This document shows positions 9,864 through 19,912 of a DNA stretch of 64,000 nt, in pieces. Under the pieces are notes generated by a model. The model ran no database searches and was not told the origin of the DNA. It was given only the letters and a program-made list of their open reading frames with translations. Position 1 is the first letter of the stretch, and every line of letters begins with the position of its first letter. Both the position numbers and the translations under genes were made by a program. Source of the DNA: Phyllostachys edulis (lineage: Eukaryota > Streptophyta > Magnoliopsida > Poales > Poaceae); the NCBI GenBank assembly GCA_036346405.1, contig CM070562.1, positions 66,368,195 through 66,432,194 on the forward strand, read 5' to 3'.

Positions 9864-12700
9864 TCATTCAAACGGTCTCTGAGGCAAAGCCTTCGTGAAA
9901 ATATCTACGATTTGATCTACTGAAGAAACAAAACACACCTCCAGCATCTTCAGCGCAACTCTTTCTCGAACGAAATGGAAATCTACCTCGATGTGCTTCA
10001 TGCGAGCGTGAAACACTGGGTTTGCTGATAAATACGTTGCACTGAGATTGTCACACCACAATATTTGTGATCTTGCTTGAAAAACTCCAAGTTCTTTCAG
10101 CAAAGACTGCAACCAAATCAATTTTGTCGTCGCATTAGCCAAAGATTTGTACTCTTCCTCAGTGCTCGATCTAGAAGTAGTTGGTTGCTTTCGTGAACAC
10201 CGTGATACCAAGTTTGGTCCTAGGAATACAGTAAATCCATTTGTGGAATGCCTGTCATCAGGGCCCCCTGCCCAGTCTGCATCCGAAAACGTGCTGAGGA
10301 GAAAAGAATTTGTCTTCTGTATCATTAGTCCAGTGGAGGAGGTACCCTTTACATAGTGCAGAATCCTTTTGATAGCTGCCCAATGAATATCAGAAGGAGC
10401 TTGCAAAAACTGACATACACGATTTACTGTTTTGTGGTAGTATCAGGTAAGGAACTAACAATAATGATGTCATCCACATAAACCAGCATATACATAGTGA
10501 CTCCAATTCTGCTGAACACAAGCAGAGAGGTGTCTGACTTGGATGGAGAAAACCCAAGATCTTGCAATTTTGAGCTTAGCATAGAGTACCAAGCTCTAGG
10601 CGTCTGTTTCGATCCCTATAACGCTTTCTGAAGTTTACACACATAATTTGGCTGTGCAGAGTCTTCAAAACCAGGTGGCTATCTCATTTATGCAAAAATG
10701 CATTATGAACATCTATTTGCCTCAAGTTCCACCCCTTGGCAACGGCAATGGTTAACACTGTCTGCACTGTAGTTGGTTTGACAACGGGGCTAAACATATC
10801 AATCTAATCAATACCACGGCTTTGACTGAAACCCTTAGCAACCAGGCGCGCCTTTTACCTGTCCACCGTGCCATTTGGTTTTTGTTTCAGTTTAAACACC
10901 CACTTACAATCGACATTATTATGACCTCTATTGTTTTGTACCAGCTTCCATGTAGAGTTTTTGCGCAAAGCTACAGTTTCATCATCCATTGCTTGCTTCC
11001 AGTTTGAATCTTCCAAGGCTTCTACATGTGACATGGGTTCAGTGAGGAAAGCTCGACGATGGAGAGAGTATCTGACTGTGCCATCAGTATATTCTTTTGA
11101 CTGTCGAATATTATTGCGTAAGTGTGTCTGCATTGGATGTACACGATTACTTCCTTCCTCTGGAACACCCTGAACTTCAGTTGGAGCAGCTCCTATATGA
11201 TCTGCAGGGAGACACTCGAGAACAGATTCAGTAGTATCAACAATGTCACACCTCTCTTGGCTATCGACTACTGATGGTTCTTTCGGTACAATAGATGACA
11301 AGGACTGACAAGAGGACATGTTTATTGGTGCAAGAATAGTAGTTTCAATATAACTGGAAATCTGAACCGGATATGAGCCTAAGGCAAAAGGAAATTGCAT
11401 CGAAGACTACATCACGGGATAGGTATACACGTCCAGTCGATTTGTCAAGGCATTTGTATTATTTGTAATTGGGACTATACCCAATAAAAACATACTGCTT
11501 AGATTTGAAATCAAGCTTTTGTATATTGTAATGTCGAAGGTTAGGAAAGCATGCACACCCAAAAGTGCGTAGCACAGTATAATCAAGCGGGTTTTTGAAC
11601 AAATGCTGAAAAGGAGTTGAGTTTCCAAGAACTTGGCTAGGCAAGCGATTTATAAGATGGCAAGCTATTTGAAAAGCCTCATCCCAAAACCAAAGGGGCA
11701 TAGACGATTGAGCAAGTAGAGTTAGGTCAGTTTCAACGAGGTGCCGATATTTCCTCTCGGCAACACCATTTTGTTGTTGTGAATGAGGACAAGAAATGCG
11801 ATGAACAATGCTAGCCTGATTAAAATGCTTGCGCAATTTTATGTATTCACCCCTCCATTCGATTGAACAACACGGGTCTTTTTATTAAGAAGACATTCAA
11901 CATAAGACTGAAACTGGGAAAAAGCATGCTCGACATCAGACTTGTATTTAAGAAGATAAATCAAGTATACCGACTGTAATCATCGATGAAACTAACATAA
12001 TACCGATATCCTGCAACAGATATTCGAGCAGGTCCCCACGCATATGTGTGAACAAGCTCAAGAGGATCGGTAGAGGCTCGACTAGAACTCTGATAAGGAA
12101 ACTGATGAATTTTCACTTACCGACAAGCATCACAAACGGAAAATTCTTTATTTGAGCTACTGGATTCGAAAATCGTATGAATAACTGCTGAAGTTGGATG
12201 TTCAAGCCTCCTATGCCCTTGTTCTTTGGAGAGCTTGACTGTAGAAAAGGATGATCGCTGCAGGAGAGGAAGATGGTACAAGCCTCCCTCGGACTTGCCG
12301 TGCAGAAGCACCCTCGTTGTTGCACGATCCTTAACAAGAAAGTAGGTTGGTTGAAACTCAAAATAGACATTGTTATCAGAGGCAAACTTCTGAACTGACA
12401 GAAGATGTTTGCTGAGTTGTGGAACATGGAGAATATTTTTCAAGTGCAAGGATGGACCGAAATTACCAGCAATAGTTGAATGACCAATGTGAGAGATTGA
12501 CAAACCTAAACCATTGGCGAACTGCACTTGATCTCCTCCTCTGTAGCGTTCCTTGATGGACAGACGATCTAGATCGCTGGTTAGATGATCGGTAGCTCCC
12601 GTATCAACGTACCAATTCTGATCAACTTTCTAGGAGGTGGCAGCAGCAACAGAGGCTGATCGATTTTCATCCTCATGGTGGTATGAGTGATCAAATCAAT
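9864..12700 (-). pseudogene. pol: Copia pol relic: protease, integrase, reverse transcriptase, RNase H
   Basis: Read on the minus strand, the protease motif WYVDTGATDHL lies near 12.6 kb. The GAG-pre-integrase zinc region and integrase core follow (12.53-11.46 kb; VHRISCPHSQQQNGVAERKY is the conserved C-terminal integrase segment). The reverse transcriptase begins at 11.0 kb (NSTWKLV, DCKWVFKLKQ). The YVDD catalytic motif is present near 10.46 kb in another frame. RNase H occupies 9864-10406, with [17 protein letters not shown] and the terminal [14 protein letters not shown]. Each part sits in a different frame or is cut by stops, so no functional polyprotein is possible. Confidence 0.9.
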
Positions 12701-12795
12701 GATAACGCTGTAGAGCATCATGCCTAACTTTGCCACATACCTGGCATGTTGGGCGTGGTCCACCATTGTTGTGAAACCTTCTTCCAGAGGTGCGA

Positions 12796-13034
12796 GCCTG
12801 GACTCAAAAGCGGTGCAACAAAGTTGCAGGCCTTTCTTTATGAGAGGGAGGGGGCTCCCGTCTAGTTTGTTTCTTTCGTTTAATTAGTGAGTTTTTTGTC
12901 CTGTTTTTTTTCTTGTTTGTAGTTAGGGTGTGCTCTCAGTGTGAGTGTGTTTTTCTCTTTATTGGTTCCTTTTTGTGACTTGCTCCCTTCTTTAATGCAA
13001 TAATAACATTCTTGCCGTTTCCTCAAAAAAAAAA
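12796..13034 (+). mobile_element. 5'-truncated LINE-like retroposon tail with poly(A)
   Basis: A 239-base insert ends in an 11-base A run at 13025-13035 (its last A shared with the repeat) and is flanked by the perfect 10 bp duplication AGAGGTGCGA (12786-12795 and 13035-13044). Its T-rich body and the final stretch (CTTTAATGCAATAATAACA) resemble the 3' end of plant L1-type LINEs. It interrupts the copia sequence between the gag and zinc-knuckle regions. Length, poly(A) and a long duplication indicate target-primed reverse transcription. It could also be a SINE, but I see no tRNA-like A/B boxes. Confidence 0.82.
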
Positions 13035-13142
13035 AGAGGTGCGACCTTGATCGCGACCTCACTTATGGAACTGACAACCGCCTCCACCACGGTTGTCTTG
13101 ACGCGCCACATTGTTTGCAGACGAACTGATTTGTTGACCACC

Positions 13143-13798
13143 TTAGTTTTGTTCAATACACAACTCATAGTTAATGAGATGAGCATACAACTCATTTAGC
13201 CCCATAGGATCTGAGCGAGCGGAGACTGAGGTAACAACCGAGTCGTATTCGAGACCTAAGCCTATGAGAATGTAAGACACAATCTCTTCTTCATGCATTG
13301 GCCGTCCTGCAGATGCAATATGATATGCTAGCCCCTTCATCTTTTGGAAGTAGGTAGCCATTGACATGTCCTTTTTCTTCAAGTTCGCCAACTGGATCCT
13401 GATATGCATGGTTCTTCCTCTAATCTGAGAAGCAAACATAGCGTCCAGAGCACTCCACACAGTAGATGATGTGGTTAGGAAGAGTACCTGTCCAAGGATC
13501 TCTTCGATTAGTGACGAAAGAAGTGCGCTTAGCACTAGTTGATCTTGCTGGAACCATGTGCGATAAGCAGCACTAGTTGATCTTGCTGGAACCATGTGCG
13601 ATAAGCAGGGTTCAAGACTTGTCGGGTTTCTCCTTCAGCAGTCTCGGCAATGAACCGAGTTGGCTCCTCGATCGACCCATCAACATAGCCGAGTAGATTG
13701 AAGTGGCTAAAGGAAGATGGCGCAAATGCGGAGGAAGAAGCAGCGGAATGCGTGGACAGAACAGATGGGGTGATTGCTGAGGTGCTTGAGGAATTCAT
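13143..13798 (-). pseudogene. gag: Copia gag relic with frameshifting tandem duplication
   Basis: The minus strand gives MNSSSTSAITPSVLSTHSAA and then a typical copia gag (YRTWFQQDQLVL, TVWSALDAMF, LKKKDMSMATYFQKMKGLAY). Gag packages the element RNA into virus-like particles. A perfect 38 bp tandem duplication at 13533-13608 repeats the YRTWFQQDQLVL segment, and since 38 is not a multiple of three it puts the two halves out of frame. Confidence 0.88.
13533..13608. repeat. Perfect 38 bp tandem duplication inside gag
   Basis: 13533-13570 and 13571-13608 are identical, beginning CACTAGTTGATC and ending GATAAGCAG. A recent local duplication, since the copies have no differences although the element itself is old. 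Confidence 0.95.
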
Positions 13799-13820
13799 GA
13801 TGATCGTGGCTCTAATACCA

Positions 13821-14048
13821 TGAAAAAACTAAAGGTTTGCCGCAATGATCCCTGATGGGATGATTCTGTATTTATAGGTAATCTATACACGGTTAACAAA
13901 CCGGGATACAAAATACTCAGATTACAGCAGAAAGTTCTGAGAAGTGATAAGCTGAACGGCAATCATCAGGATTTGCTACAATACCGACAATATGCGATAC
14001 GGTAACAACAGAAACAACCAACTTGGTTCTGATCTCTGTTCTTTAACA
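13821..14048 (-). repeat. 5' LTR of the copia element
   Basis: Begins TGAAAAAACT and ends CTTTAACA. It is directly preceded on the left by the primer binding site complement (13809-13820) and followed by the GATAT duplication. Confidence 0.93.
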
Positions 14049-14053
14049 GATAT

Positions 14054-15777
14054 ATGCCACTCTACCTAAAATGGGTTTCCTCCCTAGCTGATGGCCAAGA
14101 CTTGAGGTGATCGATTATGGTGTGCATCCATCCATCCTATTGATACGTGTTTGTTGGTGAGTCAATCATGCCTAAGCAAACAAACCAACCAGCTTATGTT
14201 CTTATCCTTTCCCACCACACCAGATTTGATAAGTAACTCTATACTAATTTATTTTTGTACTGTGATTCTTCTTCTCTTTTTGTGCGACACAAGACTTGCG
14301 AATTGTGATTGTGCCGTGCCTTCTAGGTTTCATAGGACAAGCTTCAAGGGAGGCCAGGGAAAGCAACTGTTTTTGAGCAAAAACTTCTTGAGAAAATACA
14401 GTAGCGATCGATGTGACTTCGTCTTTGTTCCCTCTCCAATAGGGGAATCGACGCTTGTGGCGGTGAGAATTCACTGCTGAGAAGGCAACGTGTTTGAAGA
14501 AAAGTAGTGTATGGCCACAACAAGCTCCCGTTCCCCGTTTCTGATGGAATCGTTGCCACCGACTACGATTCTAATTTTTCGGTGTTGAGTTTAAGTTTCG
14601 TAGACCGACCGGTTCAACCAAAAGTTTAAGCCGTTACGGAAGAGACGACGAACGACTCACGTTTTAGCACTCGAGTGTTGAGCCGTATCACACGGAGAAG
14701 TTGGACTGTCAGGTGTTTAGGCGCAGGGGGTATGGACCCAGAGAACGGGACCGACGAGAGAGCGCGTCAGGTAGGGCTACGCGAAAGAAATAATATGGTT
14801 CGGCCATTGCTTTCGTCTAAGTAGAAAGAGACCAGCGAGCTGCTTGTAGCTGGGATGGAAACGGACTGCCCTTCCGTGGATGGATGCGTTCCGTATGCAA
14901 CCCGTGCTCCTCTGTACTGCCACCAAATGTATCACCATGTAGAAGAGAAAACGAAGGTGATCACTCGAGGAGTTTTTGGCCATTTGGCACTATTGACGTG
15001 TGATTAACAAAATTGACTCTCTCGGCCGTAATGCTAAAAATGGCATGTCCATCGTGCCTCAGGGCTTTAGTTTTCCCCTACTAATTTCCCTCTTCTATTC
15101 TTTCGGTTATTAAAGTTTGCACTGATTTTATTTTCTGATTTAAGTAGCCGGACTTCCTTTGACGCGCCACATGTGAAATTCGGCCTCTAAGGGCACGGTT
15201 TTTTGTGAATCTGGCCGAGAGGCCTGGTTTTTGGCAAAACTGGCCCTAGGGGCACAGTTTTGGCCGGCTGATAATTAGGTTAAAAGATAATTTTCGAAAT
15301 ACTATTTAAACACTATTTAACACTTTAAATTCTTTTCTTTGAATTTTTTCTTGTTTTTTTAATCTCGAACTCGAAGCTTCAAATGTATTATCACATTTAC
15401 CAAAAAAATTCCATAATTTTTTCACATTAAATCACAGCACAATATAGTACAATCTCCTTGAGACAACAACGATTCGTCGCATGAGACGGCGGCAGCGGAC
15501 AGTAGTATATCGTTACCGACCGCGGCGGCGGGAGTGTATGTGCTCCATGCTTGACAATATTTAATACTTTTTAAAAAAATTCAACTGAGAGTACGTTTTT
15601 TTTTCTGCTTAGACCGTGGTCCGTGACTGACTCAGTCCCCGCATACACGCCGCAGATTGAGCTCGATTGGACTGGCAGGCACCGGGAATACAGTCATCGG
15701 ATCAATGGCCATCGCGCATTAGTGGACTGGGATTGGCTGTCATTACAGTGGCGATGTGAGGAGTTGGGGTAGCCGTG
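14054..15777. other. Intergenic, no gene seen
   Basis: No supported coding region. Around 15170-15275 the words GGCCTCTAAGGGCACGG and GGCCCTAGGGGCACAG form an imperfect direct repeat (two to three units) of the kind found in plant DNA transposon ends, but no terminal inverted repeat or duplication could be placed. The rest is unremarkable. Confidence 0.4.
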
Positions 15778-15782
15778 ATCCT

Positions 15783-16077
15783 TGTTTGTTTCTTTTCTAA
15801 TTGTATGGAGCAGTTTTTTCTATTACTAAATGACGCGTTGTTTGTTGTTGCTAACTGTATGTGGCAGTTTGTGTGCAACTAGATGTAGTCAGAATTGTAT
15901 AAATAAGATATTGTACGGCATAAACAGTATGCCAAGACTTTTAGAAGAAAGGAACTTGCGTAGCGAGTGTTTTGTCTTTCCCTACGTGTCTACTCATTGC
16001 ATTGCACGAAGGGAATTAGGAGGTTGCTGTTGCGTGGTGTGTTGGCTCTGCCGTTGCACAGCGTGCAGATCACAGGA
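15783..16077 (+). repeat. 5' LTR of the gag-only copia element
   Basis: Aligns with 17331-17650. It lacks about 12 bases present near the start of the 3' copy. Contains TGTATAAATAAG near 15897, a likely TATA box. The boundary with the primer binding site is blurred by about 20 bases not found in the 3' LTR. Confidence 0.8.
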
Positions 16078-16137
16078 AGCCAGGTGATTACTAATATTTG
16101 GTATCAGAGCACTCAGGTTTATTCGGCTCTGACGACC

Positions 16138-17251
16138 ATGGCCAATGAAGATGCGCAGTCCCCGTCTGGCTCGCACTCTTCACCGAGATTCCATGAGCGG
16201 AGTAGGACACGGAGGGGCGGATGTGAGCTGTTGGTGCAGGAGTGCGTCATGAGGGAATCTGGCGGCACGGTCGTCTACCCGATATTGACGAACACCAACT
16301 ACACCGAGTGGGCGCTTGTAATGCACGTCAATCTCCAGGCGCAAGGGCTCTGAGAGGCGATCGACCCCGAGAATGCTTCTTTCCATGACGATCGCATGGC
16401 GCTCTCGGCCATCATCTGCGCCGTCTCACCTGACATGCTCGCGACGCTCACCGTAAAGGACACGGCAAAGCAAGCATGGGACACCATCAAGCTGATGAGG
16501 ATTGGGGTGAAGCGCGTGCGCGAGGCTAACACCCAGAAGTTGCAGAAGGAATTCGAGGCCATCTCTTTCAGGGATGGGGAGTCCGTGGATGCATTCGCAA
16601 TGTGCATCACTGGGCTTGTTAACAATCTATGCACGCTCGGGGATGCCATCGCCGAGGAGAAGGTGGTCCAGAAGTTTCTCCGGGTAGTGCCCCCGCGTTA
16701 CACGCAGGTAGCGATCGCGATCAAGACGCTGCTCAACCTGAGCACGATAACGATTGAGGAACTGACAGGCCGGCTGCGCTCAGTGGAGCAACACTACGGC
16801 CTCGACGACGACGATGCACAAGAGTTAGGGAGCCATCTGCGCCTCACAGAGGAGGAGTGGGCAGCACGCGTATGACAGCGCGAGCAGGCCTGGGGCTCAT
16901 CTGGTGGTGGCCAAAACGACAATCTAGGTCACGAAACCAAGGACGGAGGCAATTTTGGAGAACGCGACATGACCAAGGTAAAAATGTTACAATTGTAACA
17001 AGATGAGTCATTTTTCCAGGGATTGTCGTGCACCACGTCATGAGCGCAAGGAACACGCCAATTTGGTAGAGGTCGACGATGACGAGCCGACACTGCTGTT
17101 GGCACGAACGAGCACGCTCGATGATGAAGTACCAGCACTATTAATGGCGCATGTAAGCACCATCACCAAGATCACAACGGGCGCCACCGAGCATGTCACG
17201 CTGAACAAGGAACGAGCTCAAGTCTACCTTGGACGCGAGGACGACCACTGA
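16138..17251 (+). pseudogene. gag: Copia-type gag with zinc knuckle, broken
   Basis: Starts MANEDAQSPSGSHSSPRFHE. A gag core follows (TNTNYTEWALVMHVNLQAQG, KQAWDTIKLMRIGVKRVREA, EEKVVQKFLRVVPPRYTQVA). A CX2CX4HX4C zinc knuckle (CYNCNKMSHFSRDC, 16985-17029) binds RNA during packaging. An in-frame TGA interrupts at 16351-16353, a second TGA at 16873-16875, and the knuckle lies in another frame. The reading frame fades out just where the protease should begin. Confidence 0.85.
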
Positions 17252-17330
17252 GTTGGATTCCAACGTAAAGGGATCTGTCAAGTTTGGGGACGACTGTGTT
17301 ATTTGAGATCAACAAGATTGGGGAGTGATT

Positions 17331-17650
17331 TGTTAAAATAATATTGTTATTTCTTTTCTAACTGAATGGAGCAGTTTTTTCTATTACTAAATGACGCGTT
17401 GTTTTGTTGTTGCTAACTGGATGTGGTAGTTTGTGTGTAACTACACGTAGTCAGAATTGTATAAATAAGAGATTGTACGGCATAAACAGTGTGCCAAGCC
17501 TTAGAAGAAAGGAACTCACGTAACAATTGTTTTCTGTCTTTCCCTGTGCTTTCCCTGTGTGTCTACTCATTGCATTGCACGAAGGGAATCGGGAGGTTGC
17601 TGTTGCGTGGTGTGTTGGCTCTGCCATTGCACAGCGTGCAGATCACAGGA
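17331..17650 (+). repeat. 3' LTR of the gag-only copia element
   Basis: Starts TGTTAAAATAATATTG after a purine-rich tract and ends near ATCACAGGA. It carries a short internal duplication (TTCCCTGTG twice near 17540-17560) absent from the 5' copy. Confidence 0.8.
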
Positions 17651-19904
17651 ATCTTTTGCCGCACAGAAAATGAATCAATGTCGTAGATTGTTTTGGGAGC
17701 TCGCAGCAGAGTGCTGCGAGTCTGCCCGCCATCGTTCATCACCGTGCCGAGCGCTTCGATTCTGCACCGAAGACCACCGCGCTCTCGACACTACCCTTAG
17801 CCAGCCATCGTTTTGGTTGCACAACCCTGCGTTCTTAGTGTTCTTTGATTTGCACTGTGTTAGCAGTTATGACGGATGGTTTCTAATTTGTGAAGATATA
17901 TAGATCCTTGCCAATGTGAAAAGGAGGGCTGTACTTGAGTATGAGCAAGAAAGTTGGGTTTCTACGCTCGTATTCTTACTATGATCGAGCAAAGTTTTTT
18001 TTTTTGTAATTTGTTTATCTCTGTAGTATGTAAATTCTCCTTCTTCGATCGATGAAAAAGCAGCGTGTTCGCCAAATGAGCTAGCTAGAAGCCTAGAAGA
18101 GGGGAATTTGCACGATCTTTTTCTTGTATCCGGGTGATTTTCAAACAAATTAATGCTGCAGCGTTCCAAATGGACTGTTTGTAACAATTCTTTATTTTTA
18201 TTTTTTTTAAATCCAGCAGGGATTATTCTGATAAGCTTTGTTATTATTTATTGTCTAAACATTATATCTTGGCATATCACAGAACGAGGCACCTTTAGTT
18301 CAGTGTTCTACAGGCATTGCAACATTGGTCTTGCACCATTGGCAAAGGATCGACGACCACAGATGCATGCAGTGATCAACCTGAACTGCTATGCCAGTGA
18401 AGGTGGTCGTGTACTTGGACGTCCGTCTTCACTCGCGATTCCTAAATCACCCTTGAAGTGCTTGAAGCCAGCGAAAGATCAATGTTTCGCCTTCTGCTGT
18501 GACAAGCAATCTTACGGCCTGAATTCCAAACTTGGGCTCCAATTACACATGAAGCATTTGGTGTGTTAGGCTTGGGCTAGGTTTGGGCCGAGGTAGCGAA
18601 AAGGCCCATTGCCGGCCCGGTCCGGCCCGGTCCGGACACCTTTTGTATTTCTTTCATCGCGTCTAATCTTTCTCTCTCTCTCTCTCCCCCATTCGTTTCG
18701 TTGCAACGGAACTTACACCCTCTGCTCTCCTCTAGCCTCTCTCCCTCCCCTCTGAACATGGACCGCCTCATCTACTCCTCCAGTGCCAAACTTCAAGATA
18801 AAGGCCCTCTCTATATATGTCCTCCTTTCCCTCCCCAATCCATGATAACATTTTCTGTGCAGTGCTATGTTTTTGGTTAGAGAGAAATCTGCAGCATATG
18901 CATGCCACGGTTCAGGCTAGGATTAGGAGGCGTCAAGAATACGGTTGTCGGTTGGATTTTGATCACCATGGCTGACAAACGTTAATACTTAATACTATGG
19001 GAGCCACCCCACGAACTCAGGAGTGATACAAGCACCGCCGGCATAATCTTTAGTTTCCATTGTGCGTGTGGTTCTTATAGCACTATTCTTTTCTTATCAT
19101 GGCTGCGACTCTATACCAATCTGATCTTGCACTATCGAGTATTTGAAATAAGTAGATTGTATACATTTTTCTGAACATCGGAAGTTTTTCGATGAGTCGA
19201 TCAATATATGAAATTCAATGTGGATTAGTCTATCAGTACATGGAGATCAACATAGATGATTATCATCAATTGTCACTTATACGCTTGTCAGTGTATCGGT
19301 AAATATATATCTGTAATGTTCCATTTAGTAAGATGGTGCTAGTCATCCAAACCATAACGGAAAAAAAAATACTCATTAACATGACTCATGTTCTCCCCTA
19401 AAAAAATTGTCATTGTTGTCCCCCCTAACAGAAACATCATGTTCAGTTCAGCGCAAGGCATTCCTTGAAGACAAAAAAGAAAAAAAGGCTTAGGCATGCA
19501 AATAGTTAGGCTGCTGAAATGAACATATGAAAGATGAATCCAAAATTCCAACATTCTATTTCTACAACCTTGAGATATCAAATGAGCATGATAACTATTA
19601 ATTGCACTATCGTCTTTTATTTGCGCCTGATATGCAGGAAAGATGGAAAGAATCATGCATTGCACATTCCATTTTAAACTTTCTTAATTTAGACATGACC
19701 TCATAACTTCCATTAGCAAGTCATGATTTATAATTCCACTACTAACCTTCTACTATGGATGGCTAGGATTTAGTGTTAGTCTTACCTCATAAAAGTTAAG
19801 TGGTGGTACATCCCTGGGATGATATGACATTTCTTGTACTTTCTTCTTTTTCTATAGCACCGTATGAAAAATTAAACAACTCAATTTCTTGTTCTTTCAT
19901 ACTG
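17651..19904. other. Intergenic with one copy of a repeated host block
   Basis: No gene is supported. The part from about 18770 to 19440 is a diverged copy of the block at about 23780-24630: both carry GCCACGGTTCAGG, TTGATCAATATAT-like words and GGTGCTARTCATCCAAACC in the same order. A 293-base open stretch at 18277-18569 (RPQMHAVINLNCYASEGGR) matches no family I know. Confidence 0.45.
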
Positions 19905-19912
19905 GGTAAGCT

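Larger units (their letters stand above)
9591..14048 (-). mobile_element. Ty1/copia LTR retrotransposon, complete but decayed
   Basis: Two direct LTRs of 224 and 228 bases flank a 4 kb interior. The element is bordered by a perfect 5 bp target-site duplication, GATAT, at 9586-9590 and 14049-14053. The primer binding site TGGTATTAGAGC (minus strand, 13809-13820) abuts the right LTR, so transcription runs right to left. Domain order on the minus strand is gag, protease, integrase, reverse transcriptase, RNase H, the copia order. Stops and frameshifts break the reading frame many times, and the LTRs differ at several sites, so the copy is old and not autonomous. A LINE-like tail is nested inside it. 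Confidence 0.95.
15783..17650 (+). mobile_element. Gag-only copia-type LTR element
   Basis: Two direct LTRs of about 300 bases (about 15783-16077 and about 17331-17650) share long words such as GACGCGTTGTTT and GCATTGCACGAAGGGAAT and the same order throughout. A primer binding site TGGTATCAGAGC lies at 16099-16110. The interior is only about 1.25 kb and encodes a broken gag with a zinc knuckle. It then runs straight into a purine-rich stretch (AGATTGGGGAGTG) and the 3' LTR, so protease, integrase and RT are absent. Exact ends are uncertain; ATCCT/ATCTT would be a one-mismatch duplication. Confidence 0.85.

Noticed and set aside
10855..11400. 181-codon ORF as a separate gene
   Set aside because: It is the integrase-to-reverse-transcriptase part of the copia relic (ends DCKWVFKLKQKPNG).
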